The translations under genes and the position numbers were made by a program. This document shows positions 11,928 through 23,396 of a DNA stretch of 64,000 nucleotides, one piece after another. Source of the stretch: Saxidomus purpurata (Eukaryota; Mollusca; Bivalvia; Venerida; Veneridae); assembly GCA_022818135.1 (NCBI GenBank), contig JAFMSR010000017.1, positions 9,318,340-9,382,339 of the forward strand, read 5' to 3'. How positions within the stretch are numbered: the first letter of the stretch is position 1; every line of letters begins with the position of its first letter. The notes beneath the pieces are model-generated. The model did no database searches, was not told the origin of the DNA, and worked only from the letters and a program-made list of their open reading frames with translations.

Positions 11928-12940
11928 TCAGCCCAAAGCTATAAAACTGAAGATTTCAGAAATTCTCAAGTTCAACTAGCATAGCATTTTTTTCCAGCAG
12001 TATACATTACATGTTGAAATAGTAATTTGTCGATAAAGTCTTAAAAATTATACAACTTTGTCATGCATATTTGTCTGGGGTAATTAATAAATTATTGTAT
12101 ACTCGGTTATTACGTATGTGTCTAAATGCAAAAAGAGAGCTGCATGCGTATGATTGGTTACTCAAGTAAGGTCAATAGTTTGTGAATCAACTTCATAGGA
12201 CGCCATTTTTTGTTCAAAAGAGGAGAGATTTTGGTATCATTTGCGAAGTTAATTACAATTACATTAAATGAACTAAGCATTATAGCATTTTTGGTATCAA
12301 GCGAATGTTCAAAGTAAGTTATAGGTGTGTAATTTCTAGTATGTATCTAATGAGTGTGACCTAGATAAGTTGCCAACTGGTACAAATTGCAGAAAGTCGC
12401 CATGTAAACTAAGTCATTTAAGTTGTTACACAGGTATTATGTGCGTAGCGTTATATAAAGTGACATTGATGTTTTTGAACGGCCAGTGAAAAGGAGTAAA
12501 TACATATTTGCACTGATGCAGTGATAGAATTTACAATCATTCTGTTACAGTTTTCTTATTGTATATACACTACATTTTGCCACCTTTCACAAGCCACTTG
12601 TTGGTGTAGTCGTAAGTTATGGCTGAAGACTTCTGTCCACACAGATCGGGACAGAATCCCCAACAGCAAAACACACTTTTTTCCTCTTGATTTCAATTCT
12701 CTCCAACTGTTTTGCTAATTTGTCTAACTTGAATGTTCTGTTATAAAATCTTGTTTATCAAAATAGTGACAATCAGCAGGAGTACCCTGCAAATCATCCT
12801 ACTTCATTTCTTTGAGGAAGAGGCAACCGAAATTTCAGAAACTTCAGGGGCAACAAAATCAGGCAGTCTACGAAACTTTTCAGACCAGGGAACCAAATGG
12901 TCAGCTTGTATAAGAAGTTGAGAACCAGCAGCAACTTTCA
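11928..12940. other. Region downstream of the minus-strand gene; possible promoter near 12150-12240
   Basis: Contains a GATTGG box at 12150-12155 and then a CGCCATTTTTTG segment that reads as AAAAAATGGCGTCC on the minus strand, with a good Kozak context. That minus frame closes after 14 codons with no usable donor. A separate minus-strand frame, 12804-12941 (45 residues), looks somewhat protein-like and could be reached by an alternative acceptor from the exon above it, but its acceptor lacks a pyrimidine tract. No AATAAA was found for the minus-strand gene. Confidence 0.35.
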
Positions 12941-13014
12941 TTACTGGTACCCGTTTTCAGTTGAGGGAACTGAAACACATGACGTGTCAGAAATGTATTG
13001 TCCACATATACACC

Positions 13015-13105
13015 TCAAGTGACATAACCTGAAATCAAATCACTGTCCTCTGGCTTTCTTGGCACCCGCCTTTGTGTTATTTCCTCATTTGCTTTATCCA
13101 ACATT
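13015..13105 (-). CDS. Terminal coding exon of the minus-strand gene
   Basis: The acceptor has a good pyrimidine tract (TATTTTCTTTTATGTCTGAG) and ends TTCATAG at 13106. One base completes the split codon, then 29 codons and TGA follow. The C-terminus reads PEDSDLISGYVT. A weak alternative donor at 13029/13028 (TTTCAG|GTTATG) would join an acceptor at 12970 and change the last residues to VPSTENGYQ. Confidence 0.5.
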
Positions 13106-16100
13106 CTATGAATTACTCAGACATAAAAGAAAATACAATCATTTCACATCAAAGATTTTGCTGCAGTAACAAAGAGAGACATTACTTTCTAATACAGAAT
13201 TCAGAGAGTTTTAATTAGGTTTAAATCATGATCTCTGTACTTTCAGCATAGTTTGAGACATCAGCTGTATGGACTGCACTTTTTAAAGCTCTGGTTGTAA
13301 TAATTACACCTAACACTTATATCTATACCAATTACACCTAACACTAATATTTATACCAATTACACCTAACACTTATATTTATACCCGTTACACCTAACAC
13401 TTATATTCATACCAATTACACCTTACATTTAAATTTATACCATAACACCTAACACTTATATTTATACCAATTACACCTAACCCTCAATTTATACCAAGAA
13501 GATACAGACTGTTATTTCACAACATTCCCAATCTTTCTTTTCAAACCAAAGTACAGTAAGTCTTATTTATAAACATAGCTCAGTACTTTTTTGAACTATA
13601 CTTAAGAAAAGTAAGAAATACATTCTGACAACACTTTTTTTGTGGAAAAAAACATTGTTCAGAATAAAATAAGCACAGTTCTGTCATTATTCTACCAGTG
13701 TGATTTTAATCTTTGTATAATAATTTGTGATCAATTCCTATTTCTGAAGACACCATTGAACAATTCTAATACCGAACAGTCTTTCTTTAACCCTTAAAAT
13801 AATATTTTAAACAAGATTTCCAAATTGACACAAAATACGCCCGTCAGGAAGTTTGGTGAAGATCGGATGAAAACTGTTTGATTTAGAGAGTGGACAAAGT
13901 GTGAACTGTTTGACGTAGAGAGCAGGCAAGGCTTAAATTTGGTCAATTTTTTATCATTCAAAGGCCATAATCCAAAAGTACCTAGGGTGATTTGGCTGGT
14001 TATCGAACTTGTCCAAGACATTATGTCCACAATCATGTTCAGCAAGTTTGGTGAAGACTAGATGAAAACTGTTTGATTTAGAGAGTGGACAAAGTGTGCA
14101 TGCACCCAGCCCACCGGAGGTGTTCTCATAATCTGTACGTCCCTTCAGCCTTTTAAAAATTGTTTTTTTCATTTTAGACAGCACAATCAAGGGAAATTTA
14201 CTGTGGACAGCACCATTTACTGTTCAAGGGGTTCTCATAGAAAATTTACCGTGGACAGCACCATTTACTGTTCAAGGGGTTCTCATTGAAAATTTACCAT
14301 GGACAGCACCATTTACTGTTCAAGGGGTTCTCATTGAAAATTTACCATGGACAGCACCATTTACTGTTCAAGGGGTTCTCATTGAAAATTTACCGTGGAC
14401 AGCACCATTTACTGTTCAAGGGGTTCTCATTGAAAATTTACCGCGGACAGCACGATTTACTGTTCAAGGGGTTCTCATTGAAAATTTACCGTGGACAGCA
14501 CCATTTACTGTTCAAGGGGTTCTCATTGAAAATTTACAGCGGACAGCACCATTTACTGTTTAAGGGGTTCTCATTGAAAATTTATCAACTATATCTTTAC
14601 AGTGAAGATCATGATCAGATCGCATGGATGTGCAGGATAATCATGATCTTCGCTAAACAAATGGCAAATTCATTTAATCAATGTGACTGTAACCATATCG
14701 TGTTAGTTATAACATTCTGAATCCATGAATATTAAATACAACATACAAGGTCAACAACAGTGTCCCAGGATACATTACAATACACACGTGTGCTTTGATA
14801 AAAGAATTTAGTCAACAACAGTAAATGAACAACAAAACACACTCCCACATGACACAACTGCCTTCTTCCACCTTCAAAATGACATCCTCTAATATGACAC
14901 TTCTGACTTCTTCCAACCATATGTCACCACCACTTTCACCTTAATGTCACCCACTCCACCTTAATGTCACCCACTCCACCTTAATGTCACCCACTCTTTC
15001 ACCTTAATGGTGCCCACTCTTTCACCTTAATCTCACCCACTCCTCCACCTTAATCTCACCCACTCCTCCACCTTAATCTCACCCACTCTTCCACCTTAAT
15101 CTCACCCACTCTTTCACCTAAATGTCATCCACTCCTTCACCTTAATGTCACCAACTCTTCCACCTTAATGTCACCCACTACTCCACCTTAATGTAACCCA
15201 CTCTTTCACCTTAAAGTCACCCATTCTTCCACTTTAATGTCACCCACTCTTTCACCTTAATGTCACCCACTACTTCACCTTAATGTTACCCACTCTTCCA
15301 CCTTAATGTCACCCATTCTTCTACCTTAATCACCCACTCCTCCACCTTAATGTCCCCGTCCCTCTTCCACCATAATGTCACCCACTCCTCCACCTTAATG
15401 TCACCCACTCTTTCACCTTAATGTCACCCACTCTTCCACCTTAATGTCACCCACTCTTTCACCTTAATGTCACCCAATCTTTTACCTTAATGTCACTCAC
15501 TCTTTCACCTTAATGTCACCCACTCTTCCACCTTAATGTCACCCATTCTTTCACCTTAAAGACGATCGCTACAGTTTCATCATTTTTTTCAAGCAATGAG
15601 AATTTTATGAAATTTCGTTTGTCGTTATGGTTATACCTGCTTAGTCAGAATATAAAATGAAAAGGGTAGCCTTATTTAGAAGTAATGGACACTTTTTGTA
15701 GTATACCCCGAAAGAAGTGAAAATGACCCCTATCTCATTTTTATTAATATTCAGTCTCTAAATTTGGCAACTCACAATTGATTTTTATTTAAAATGTCAA
15801 GCAATTGATCCTATTTTATGAAACTACATGAATTGAGATTTCAAAATGTATTCAAACTGAAAAAACCATAAAGAGAAACTAGTTTCTGTTAAAAAGTATG
15901 TAAAATTTGTAGTCATTTTTCAAAGTTTTTTTTCTTATTAAGAAAAATGTTCAAGCAATCAGAATTTTTTAATTTTTTGCAGTAGAATTGTTCAAACATC
16001 ACTTTATTCTGAACTAATTTAAAAATGATAGGTAACCAGCCTTTTTATTGAGAAAAATGAGCTGTTATCTCTGTTGGAGGGGAGGCCATGTGTTTATTGG

Positions 16101-19100
16101 CACTGACGTAATACAGATAGCTAAATGAAACTTTAACTGGACAAATTGTGTATAGTGAAACACTTGCAAGTAATATGTAACAAAAAAGTATCCTTCTGAA
16201 AGCATTTAACACAGTTTAAAAGTCCACCTTTACTAAACACTGACTTTTTGGGTGCTTTTAAAGGGAGGTAATAAGTTTTCTTGATATACTGATTTTTTGG
16301 CTATAGTTATATGTTTAACAAGAGCTGTCAGTAGGACAGCGCGCTCGACTTTTTTAGTGCTTGCCAATAAAACAAAACTTTGACAGTTAAGGGCACACAA
16401 GACTTTAACTAGGAATTTCTAAGTACAAATCAAGAAACATTTTCACAGAGTTATCTTCTCTTGCTTACAGATAGGTCTCATGATTCTAAGTCGATAAAGG
16501 GCCTTAATTTTTAAAACAAATCCCTCACAGAGTTACCTTCTCTTGTCTACAGATGGGGGTAATGATGTAAACAAGCATTCAAAGTTTCAAAGCAATATCT
16601 CAAAGGGTTAAGGCATAAGTGGATTTTACCCATATTCAAAGTATTTTCTAAGTAAAAAAGGGGCATAATTCTGTCAAAAACCTTGACAGAGTTATGTACT
16701 CTTGTCTGTTGATGTAGGTCATGATGGTAAACAAGTATGGTTAGTTTCAAAGCAATACCTCCAATGGTTTTGAAATAAAGTGAGGTGGTACGAAAAACTT
16801 AACCAAGCTCAATACACTTTCTAAGTCAAAAAAGGGCCATAATTCTGCCAAAAACCTTGACAGAGTTATGTACTCTTGTCTGTAGATGGAGGTTATGATG
16901 GTAAACAAGTATGGTAAGTTTCAAAGCCATACCTCCAATACTTTTGAAATAAAGTGGGGTGGTTACGAAAAACTTAACCAAGGTGTGCGCCACCCCCCCC
17001 CCCGGCGAGTAGGATAGCTCCCCTTTTCATAGAAAAGTCGAGCTAAAAATGTTAAAGTGATATTATTGCTCAAAATTATCCTTTTGTATGTTTTTTTATT
17101 CAAAAGTAATTGTGACATTTAAATAAACAGCATTAAAATATAAACATATTTGATATATAGCCAAGAATTAAACTGTAGCGATTGTCTTTAATTTTAAGCC
17201 ACAAACTCCCACATGACAGAATTGGCTTATATCAAATTTTGTTAAATACACTGAAAACATTTACCACAATTTCTCTAGTCACAACAGGTAGGTCTTCTAT
17301 CTGCTTTCATGTCTGACAACATGAAGTAATGCCACTAAAACAAGAGCCATGTTACACATGGTTAATCCCCCCGCCGGGAAGAAGTTACCTGAAGGTTGTA
17401 CTTTCCTACATTTTAGTTGGTGAGAGGAAATCCTTAAAAAGCTGTATAGTTATGGTCATGCTGAGTACAGTTTTCAAGTAAGTGGAAAAAGAATAAGGCA
17501 ATGAAGAGAAGGTTTGCAAAATTATATTAATGTTCATTATCAGTATAGGTATGATATTTTTCTATTTGACTAAAAGTAGGCAAGGTAGAGTTATTGTTCT
17601 TGCACACTGCACTTCCTACCAATGTGCTATGTCAGTGTATTAAGTTTGAAGAAAATCCCTCAAGTACTTTTGGAGTTATGTTCCAGAAATTTTTTTCAAG
17701 TAAATCTGATAAAGGGGAATAACTCTAAAAGTAGGCAAGGTAGAGTTATTGTTCTTGCACACTGCACTTCCTACCAATGTGCTATGTCAGTGTATTAAGT
17801 TTGAAGAAAATCCCTCAAGTACTTTTGGAGTTATGCTTTGGACAAGTAAATCTGATAAAGGAGAATAACTCTAAAAGTAGGCAAGGCGGAGTTATTGTTC
17901 TTGCACACTGCACTTCCTACCAATGTGCTATGTCAGTGTATTAAGTTTGAAGTAAATCCCTCAAGTACTTTTGGAGTTATGCTCTGGACAAAACTTTTTT
18001 AATGTAAATCTGATAAAGGGGAATAACTCTAAAAGTAGGCAAGGTAGAGTTATTGTTCTTGCACACTGCACTTCCTACCAATGTGCTATGTCAGTGTATT
18101 AAGTTTGAAGAAAATCCCTCAAATACTTTTGGAGTTACGCTTCGGACAAAGTTTTTCAAGTAAATCTGATAAAGGGGAATAACTCTAAAAGTAGGCAAGG
18201 TAGAGTTATTGTTCTTACACACTGCACTTCCTACCAATGTGCTATGTCAGTGTATTAAGTTTGAAGTAAATCCCTCAAGTACTTTTGGAGTTATGCTCTG
18301 GACAAAACTTTTAATGTAAATCTGATAAAGGGGAATAACTCTAAAAGTAGGCAAGGTAGAGTTATTGTTCTTGCACACTGCACTTCCTACCAATGTGCTA
18401 TGTCAGTGTATTAAGTTTGAAGAAAATCCCTCAAATACTTTTGGAGTTACGCTTCGGACAAAGTTTTTCAAGTAAATCTGATAAAGGGGAATAACTCTAA
18501 AAGTAGGCAAGGTAGAGTTATTGTTCTTACACACTGCACTTCCTCCCAATGTGCTCTGTCAGTGTATGAAGTTTGAAGAAAATCGCTCAAGTACTTTGGA
18601 GTTATGCTCCGGACAAAAATTGGGACGGACGCACGGACGGAGACCATTTCTAATATCCCCTTCGCCTTCGGCGGGGGGATAAATTAAATGGCATTTACAG
18701 ATCAAGTAGACCTTTTTTCTCTATGGGTATAATTTCAGTTTCAACAGTTTTTCCATTGTTTCCTGGGTAACAATTTACGTAACCATCCTTCCTAGAAAGC
18801 ACAAATAGTAGATTCCAAGCCTTCATAAAAACCTGCCAACTTTCTTGCACAGACAGACCTGTAGTTAGGGCTTAAACTAATCAGTTTTAGGGCTTCAACC
18901 CATGACTTTAATTTGTGATTACCTGCAACCCCACAGGACTAATGGGTCCTTTCATCGAGATAATTAGAAACCACAATTAGAAGGGACGTCATCTGCAATC
19001 TGCAGCTTCCCATTTTTTGCAAAAGTTTCAGTATACAATGTAGTATTATACTGATACATGTATATACTAATATGTAAGCCCCCAGAATACACTTATAGCC

Positions 19101-20557
19101 TGTAATCTGATATTGGAAATTGTAAATGTTAAATCGGTGCCAATTTTTTAAGTTGACATAGTACACCCTACCTCCTATATCCAGGTCCCTAAAATATACA
19201 GCAACCAAATAAATTATTCTTTTCTGGCTCTAAGACCAACTGCAACGTTTTGCTTTGCAGTAGTTTTTTTTCAACAACCATATACATGTACATGTACACA
19301 TTATACACAATCTTTTTAAATCACTAAATTAACACTGTTAATGGGGCACATGTATCTAGTCACTAAATTCCTTGAAGGGGTTTCGCTTTACTTAAATTTC
19401 TCATTAAACCTGCCAAAATATTTTCTACTTACGATAAAAATATTCCCGATAGATAGGATAAAAATCTCAGTGACCGGTCAGCTACACCGTTCACTACACA
19501 AGGTCAGTGTCTTACAGTAACTTCGAAATTACCACTTTACACTTCACTTCTTACGATCTTTTTTTTAACACATAACACTTATGAAATATCAATAACACTC
19601 AATATTTCTTTACATCCAATCATATATATCCATACAGCACAATATCCAAGAACTGTCATGAGCCCCGGATTCCTGTTTTTACAGGTTTAAAACCCCTAAT
19701 TCATTTCCCTGTGTAATATCACCACAATATTTCTATTGCCCAAACCATAACAGCTGAGATAGAGTAACTGTTTGTAATCAATAGTGTATACCATGCTATA
19801 AGCTGACTACCTCATAACAATACAACATTGTACTAATGCACTAATACATAAACATGTAATAAGGAACTGTTCTGAAAAAAGAATGAAAAACAAGCAAATT
19901 TTTTCCCATCAAAATCTCTATCAAATGAATGCAAAGGGGATAACACAGAGTGATGTGACAGTAAAAACTGCAGAATCAAAAGTTATCACACGAAAAACCA
20001 CTTTAAGATTATGGGCTTGAAAGTCGTTCTGATGTAAGATGGAAAACTAAATGTTAACAACTCCTCCAGACTGAAATCAAAGCGCTGTGAGCGCTGAAGG
20101 CCTGGGGGCTATAGGTTAACTCCCCGAAAAACAACTTTTCACCTACGTGTTCTGCGTTGAATCTTACCTAAAGCGCGGGTCGAAATGTGCAGAGGACGAA
20201 ATTCAATATATGACACAGAATGAATGATTCACAAATATATGGGTGACAGGGAAGTTTGTTTTATTATGAAATGTACGTTAAATGAAAAATAATCACATAG
20301 TCAACATTATAAAATGTTTAAGCCAGTACAAATAATTCAAAAGTACAACTTCAAGCGATATGATCTGATGATGTGGATCGAAAATTATTGTGTACCAATG
20401 ACAAGACCTTGAAACAGAAATAAACAAAGCAATACCAGCAATGAAATATAAATACAGTACTGTACAATGTGTATAACAGAGAAAACCAAAAATGATTCTG
20501 GGTTACCTTGTAGTTGTAATCAGTGAAACCGTTCACTGGGCCTCGACATGCAGCGTC
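13015..20557 (-). CDS. Spliced minus-strand gene, 3' exons; protein unidentified
   Basis: Four exons form a phase-consistent chain on the minus strand: 20557-20507, 18948-18923, 18791-18699 and 13105-13015. All introns have GT...AG ends. Exon 1 ends phase 0, exon 2 leaves AG that joins G of exon 3, and exon 3 leaves CT that joins A of exon 4. The stop TGA is at 13017-13015. The chain gives 79 residues. Conserved-looking parts include CRGPVNGFTDYNYK, LWGC, VNCYPGNNGKTVETEI and RRVPRKPEDSDLIS. Three cysteines fall in the first half, with a charged C-terminal tail. The start codon was not found: the 20557 frame is closed just upstream by TAA and its acceptor (ATCGAG) is weak. So either 5' exons lie above 20.6 kb or this exon is leader. 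The 5.6-kb last intron holds four tandem arrays and two repeat elements. I do not recognise the family. Exon 3 could alternatively end the protein at its own TAA. Confidence 0.5.
13302..13497. repeat. 28-bp tandem array
   Basis: About seven units of a 28-bp sequence containing aattacacctaacactta and then ttatacc. Units vary by single substitutions and a deletion in the sixth. It lies inside the last intron of the minus-strand gene. Confidence 0.85.
13840..14112. repeat. Dispersed repeat, two diverged copies
   Basis: Two copies of a segment containing aagtttggtgaaga, gatgaaaactgtttg and gagagtggacaaagtgtg, at about 13850 and 14043. A weaker relative (gatagtggacaagg) occurs near 51720. Non-coding. 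Confidence 0.6.
14192..14583. repeat. 48-bp tandem array, eight units
   Basis: Units start at 14192, 14240, 14288, 14336, 14384, 14432, 14480 and 14528, each exactly 48 bp, then a partial. The unit contains accgtggacagcaccattta and ggggttctcatt. Because 48 is a multiple of three, one frame stays open and would give a 16-residue repeat, FSLKIYHGQHHLLFKG. Lack of splice sites, the intronic position and the absence of codon-type substitution argue that this is not a real protein. Confidence 0.9.
14926..15560. repeat. 23-bp tandem array, about 28 units
   Basis: Repeats of caccttaatgtcacccactc with 3-4 variable bases follow one another for about 635 bp. Unit length varies between 20 and 24 bp. 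Pyrimidine-rich on the plus strand. Still within the last intron of the minus-strand gene. Confidence 0.9.
15561..16317. other. AT-rich intronic stretch, nothing seen
   Basis: No exon-like ORF or repeat termini. 15561-15575 (gacgatcgctacagttt) recurs as its reverse complement at about 17172-17190 (aaactgtagcgattgtc), so a short inverted repeat brackets this stretch and the element at 16318. Confidence 0.4.
16318..17048. mobile_element. Composite tandem-repeat element with hairpin and subterminal inverted repeats (element B)
   Basis: It starts ACAAGAG, then the hairpin GCTGTC-AGTAG-GACAGC, then the subterminal repeat GCTCGACTTTT. The core has about three units of roughly 180 bp containing gggccataattctg and aaacaagtatggt. 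The right end, after a C-run, is AAAAGTCGAGC followed by TAAAAAT, the exact complement of the left repeat. Non-coding. The layout matches HINE/Helentron-type non-autonomous elements such as bivalve 'pearl'; this is inference from structure, not from a search. Confidence 0.7.
17340..18684. mobile_element. Composite tandem-repeat element (element D)
   Basis: It starts ACAAGAG and hairpin CCATGT-TAC-ACATGG, then AATCCCCCCGCC. The core is seven units of about 156 bp, starting at 17571, 17726, 17872, 18030, 18186, 18342 and 18498, each with aaaagtaggcaaggtagagt. It closes with a ggacggacgcacggacggag microsatellite and the right terminus ATCCCCTTCGCCTTCGGC followed by GGGGGGAT. That end is itself a hairpin whose 3' arm complements the left repeat. 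It ends 15 bp from the exon at 18699-18791. Confidence 0.8.
18699..18791 (-). CDS. Internal coding exon of the minus-strand gene
   Basis: A 93-bp exon between a pyrimidine-rich acceptor (TTTGTGCTTTCTAG) and donor CT|GTAAAT. Only one frame is open. It carries VNCYPGNNGKTVETEI followed by IPIEKKGLLD. If the donor is not used, the same frame ends at TAA two bases past it. Confidence 0.5.
18923..18948 (-). CDS. 26-bp micro-exon of the minus-strand gene
   Basis: Encodes DPLVLWGC plus two bases that join the next exon in frame. Donor GCAG|GTAATC is good. The acceptor (GATGAAAG) is weaker, and an alternative acceptor at TTAG would shorten the exon. Support comes mainly from phase agreement with both neighbours. 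Confidence 0.4.
18949..20506. other. Intron of the minus-strand gene; extra donor-like site at 19430
   Basis: Mostly AT-rich. On the minus strand a consensus donor (TTATC|GTAAGTAG) lies at about 19430, after an open hydrophobic stretch (IFILSIGNIFI). No acceptor supports it as an internal exon. It could end an alternative first exon. An open minus frame, 18939-19208, has no further support. Confidence 0.3.
20507..20557 (-). CDS. Upstream-most exon found for the minus-strand gene
   Basis: Seventeen codons, phase 0 at both ends, donor ACAAG|GTAACC. Codon choice (GAC, GGC, AAC, TAC, AAG) looks coding, and the other two frames contain stops. It sits beside a CpG-containing segment at 20560-20620, so it may instead be 5' leader sequence of a gene starting here. 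Confidence 0.4.
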
Positions 20558-22539
20558 CTCGATAAATGGCGGGTGAATTTGATCACGTTAGTTCCTTCTC
20601 GGGAATGTACGTAAATTTTATCTTTTTTTAGAGACATTTATTTTTAGGTAAATATATATGTAATCGTTAGTAAATAACAAAGTTGTCAATGAAATAACAA
20701 CGGAAATTTGAAAATCAAACTACAAACTCTTATATCGAGCTTAAGACGTTTTCGTAAATTTCCGTAAATATCCGTACTTTTCCGTGATATGCATATGATT
20801 ATTTCCCGTAATCAGCTAACAGCGCATTAATTTCTAAAACAGAAAAAAATGTGTAATGCAGCCCGTAAGCTATATACCTTCCTGCAGTCGTTTGAAGTTT
20901 TATGTACTTTCATGTACTTTATTTGTAACATGTTCTTATCATATGCGGCATTCAAACAGAAGATTGATCTGGTCTGTCTTGCACTACTTTCGCATAGCGC
21001 ATGTTTACAGTTGTTATTCGCACATAGCACGGCTAAAATTCTTGCAGGGTTTGAAATGTGGTATACTAACTTAGGCCTTGGGGACTTTCAGTCCCCAGGC
21101 CAAAAATCAAAGTAATGACACTTCAAAAACAAGATGCCAATGATGGCTCTACATCGCTCATCCGAGTACCATTGCTCCAAAAGACAAGACAGTCTAGGTA
21201 AAAAGGCAATGATTACGGTCACCCGAGGACAATTTTTTTAAATCTGCTTGCAAAAAAACTGTGCACGCAATCTAAATTTCATTACTGCTTCAAAGGCAGA
21301 CTAGAACTCCTTACGCTTTTCACTGAACAAAGTTTAATTAACTTTAATGCACATGACCTTTAAAGTGACATTATGCGCATCTTACTGCACATAGTGTATT
21401 TTTGGTGACAGTTTTATAAAAGCAATTTTTGGTTGCTGTGCATTTAAATGTGTTAAATTAATGAGTATGCCGCATTAGTATTTGAAGTTGGTGCTTTAGA
21501 TATCAAAAAATCAGACTGATAAAATGATAGTGGATTGTGTCGTTGTTGATGTTGGTAGGGATTTCGGCAGTGGAAGGGAAGCAACTCCTGCATGCAGTTG
21601 TTCTTTTCTTAAATTGACTCTCCCAGTCAAATAAGAAAATCAATATTTGGAAAGTTATTTTTTCAGACTGGTAGCGGGAAGAGTTTGGTGTATTGAGTTA
21701 AAAGCTATTATTTCCTCTACGCTTTTGTACACACACCATTTTCAGCTGGATTTTTACTTGAAAAAAATACACATAATGTCACTTTATGGTAAGAGCATTT
21801 TCTTGTAGAAAACATATTTTGTTATAATGTCAGAATAACCTTGACCCTTGCAATAGGGACATGGTTCTTGCATTGAAACTAGAATATGTTATAAATATGT
21901 ATAAAAGTATGTACATTCGTAGAAAATATGATTGAAATCCATTAAACCTTTTGAAGTAATGATCAGAAACCACAAATTTGCTGACATTTTAGTCTAAAAG
22001 GGGCCATAACCTCTGTAATGATTTTTGCAACCTGAAATTGAACTTGACCTGTATTTCATGATAATAAACCTACATGTAAAATCTGTTCCTATACACTGCA
22101 GCTGACCTATATCATGTGAAAATTCTTCTAAATATTCCTAGAAAACACAGTTTGTGGCTGAAATTTTAATACAACTATGAAGTGTCACAGTGTTGTTTCA
22201 TTGCATCAAAAAACTATCCAGACATTAAGCTTCTCATCCTCACTTCGCACATGTTTGAATTTTTCTTTTCTCCTTCAGGGACATTCACAGGACGCAAGAT
22301 TAGATCATTTACTGTACTTGTCCTACCAGTTCTTCTAATGATTTTATGTATCATACCGAACCAACTTTATACCACATTCAAATACCACATTCAAGCTCCT
22401 AACTAACGCAACCGTGTCACTTGAACTTCGTTCTTTCTGTGTAAGTACCTATACAGATAACTCAAACTTCTCATATTTTTAAAACATCCCACTTAAATTA
22501 CCTCTCTAATTTGTTACTGTGAGTGACATAAATCTTAAG
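20558..22539. other. No firm gene; possible promoter and repeat remnants
   Basis: 20560-20620 has several CpGs and could be the minus-strand gene's promoter. On the plus strand, ATGTGTAATGCAGCCC at 20849 runs into GTAAGC, a possible tiny first exon. At 21125-21165 AAACAAGAT followed by hairpin GCCA-ATGA-TGGC looks like the left end of a composite element whose right end I could not find. At 22279 a strong acceptor (tttttcttttctccttcag) is followed by a 19-codon frame ending in TAA, with no other support. Confidence 0.3.
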
Positions 22540-22960
22540 GTATTAAATGGAAAAGATTTTCAAAGTTTGGATCGCTGTGACTTTGATCTTTGACCCCCTG
22601 ACCCCACAATAGGGATCATCTACTCAGTAGGAACCAATCATCCAATGAAGTTTGAAGACTGCGAATCAAATAGATCCCAAGATATTGAGCGGAAAAAATT
22701 TTCAAAGTTCGGGTCACTGTGACCTGAACTTTGACCCACTGACCCCAAAAACAATAGGGATCACCTACATGTTGCAGGAAACCTTCTGAGCTTGTTTAAT
22801 GAAAGTTGAATGAAACTGATCTGTAGAGCATTATCAAGGAAAATCTAACCTGAAGTCAATGTGAACTTGACCTTTAACCCACTGACCCTAAAAGCAATAA
22901 GGATCAGACGGACGGACAGACAGATAGACATGGCAAAAACAATATATCTCCCCAAGACAT
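22540..22960. repeat. Right part of a composite repeat element
   Basis: Two to three diverged units with tttgacccactgacccc and aatagggatca, ending in a gacggacggacagacagata microsatellite and atatctccccaagacatat. This is the usual core, microsatellite and terminus order, but no matching left end was found. Confidence 0.5.
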
Positions 22961-23229
22961 ATTTCTCCTTAAAGTACGGATTATTACGTAGGTGCCGAAA
23001 ATGGTCAATGATTATGCAAACGCGCCATCTGGCGTAATATTGCGAGTGCACGTTTCAACAGTGCGCGATGACATGCATTGTTCGTCCAACTGGCATGCAT
23101 TGTTTAGCTTAGATATATTATGCCTATGTCAGTATAACGTAGCTATATTGGTCTATATTAGCAGTTGGCTAATATGTTAAAAGACGTTAAGATCTTACAT
23201 TTCAAGTATGACAAACACATTTATTTAAG

Positions 23230-23396
23230 AAATAACGTCCGTTCCAGCGGTGTTAGTCGTTTAATAAACAATGATTTGGAGTACTGATATGCAGTAATTA
23301 GCCACGAAGGCCGAAGGCCAAGTGGTTTTTAACTTCATATCATTACGACAAATTATTGTTTATTAGACGATAACTACGCTGAAAGGATGTTATTTC
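23230..23396. repeat. Imperfect 167-bp palindrome (foldback/MITE-like)
   Basis: The left arm has AAATAACGTCC, AGCGGTGTTAGTCG and TAATAAACAATGATTTG. The right arm read backwards has AAATAACATCC, AGCGTAGTTATCG and TAATAAACAATAATTTG. Each arm is about 70 bp, with a short GGCCGAAGGCC centre. A miniature inverted-repeat element is the simplest reading. No target duplication could be assigned. Confidence 0.6.

Noticed and set aside
12180..12230. Minus-strand start ATGGCGTCC with a good Kozak context
   Set aside because: The frame closes after 14 codons and the only donor lies after the stop.
17265..17303. Minus-strand 39-bp exon candidate (QIEDLPVVTREIV) with donor GTG|GTAAAT
   Set aside because: It is phase 0 at both ends and cannot be inserted between exons 18699 and 13105, which need phase 2. 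Its acceptor is weak and the frame is closed just upstream.
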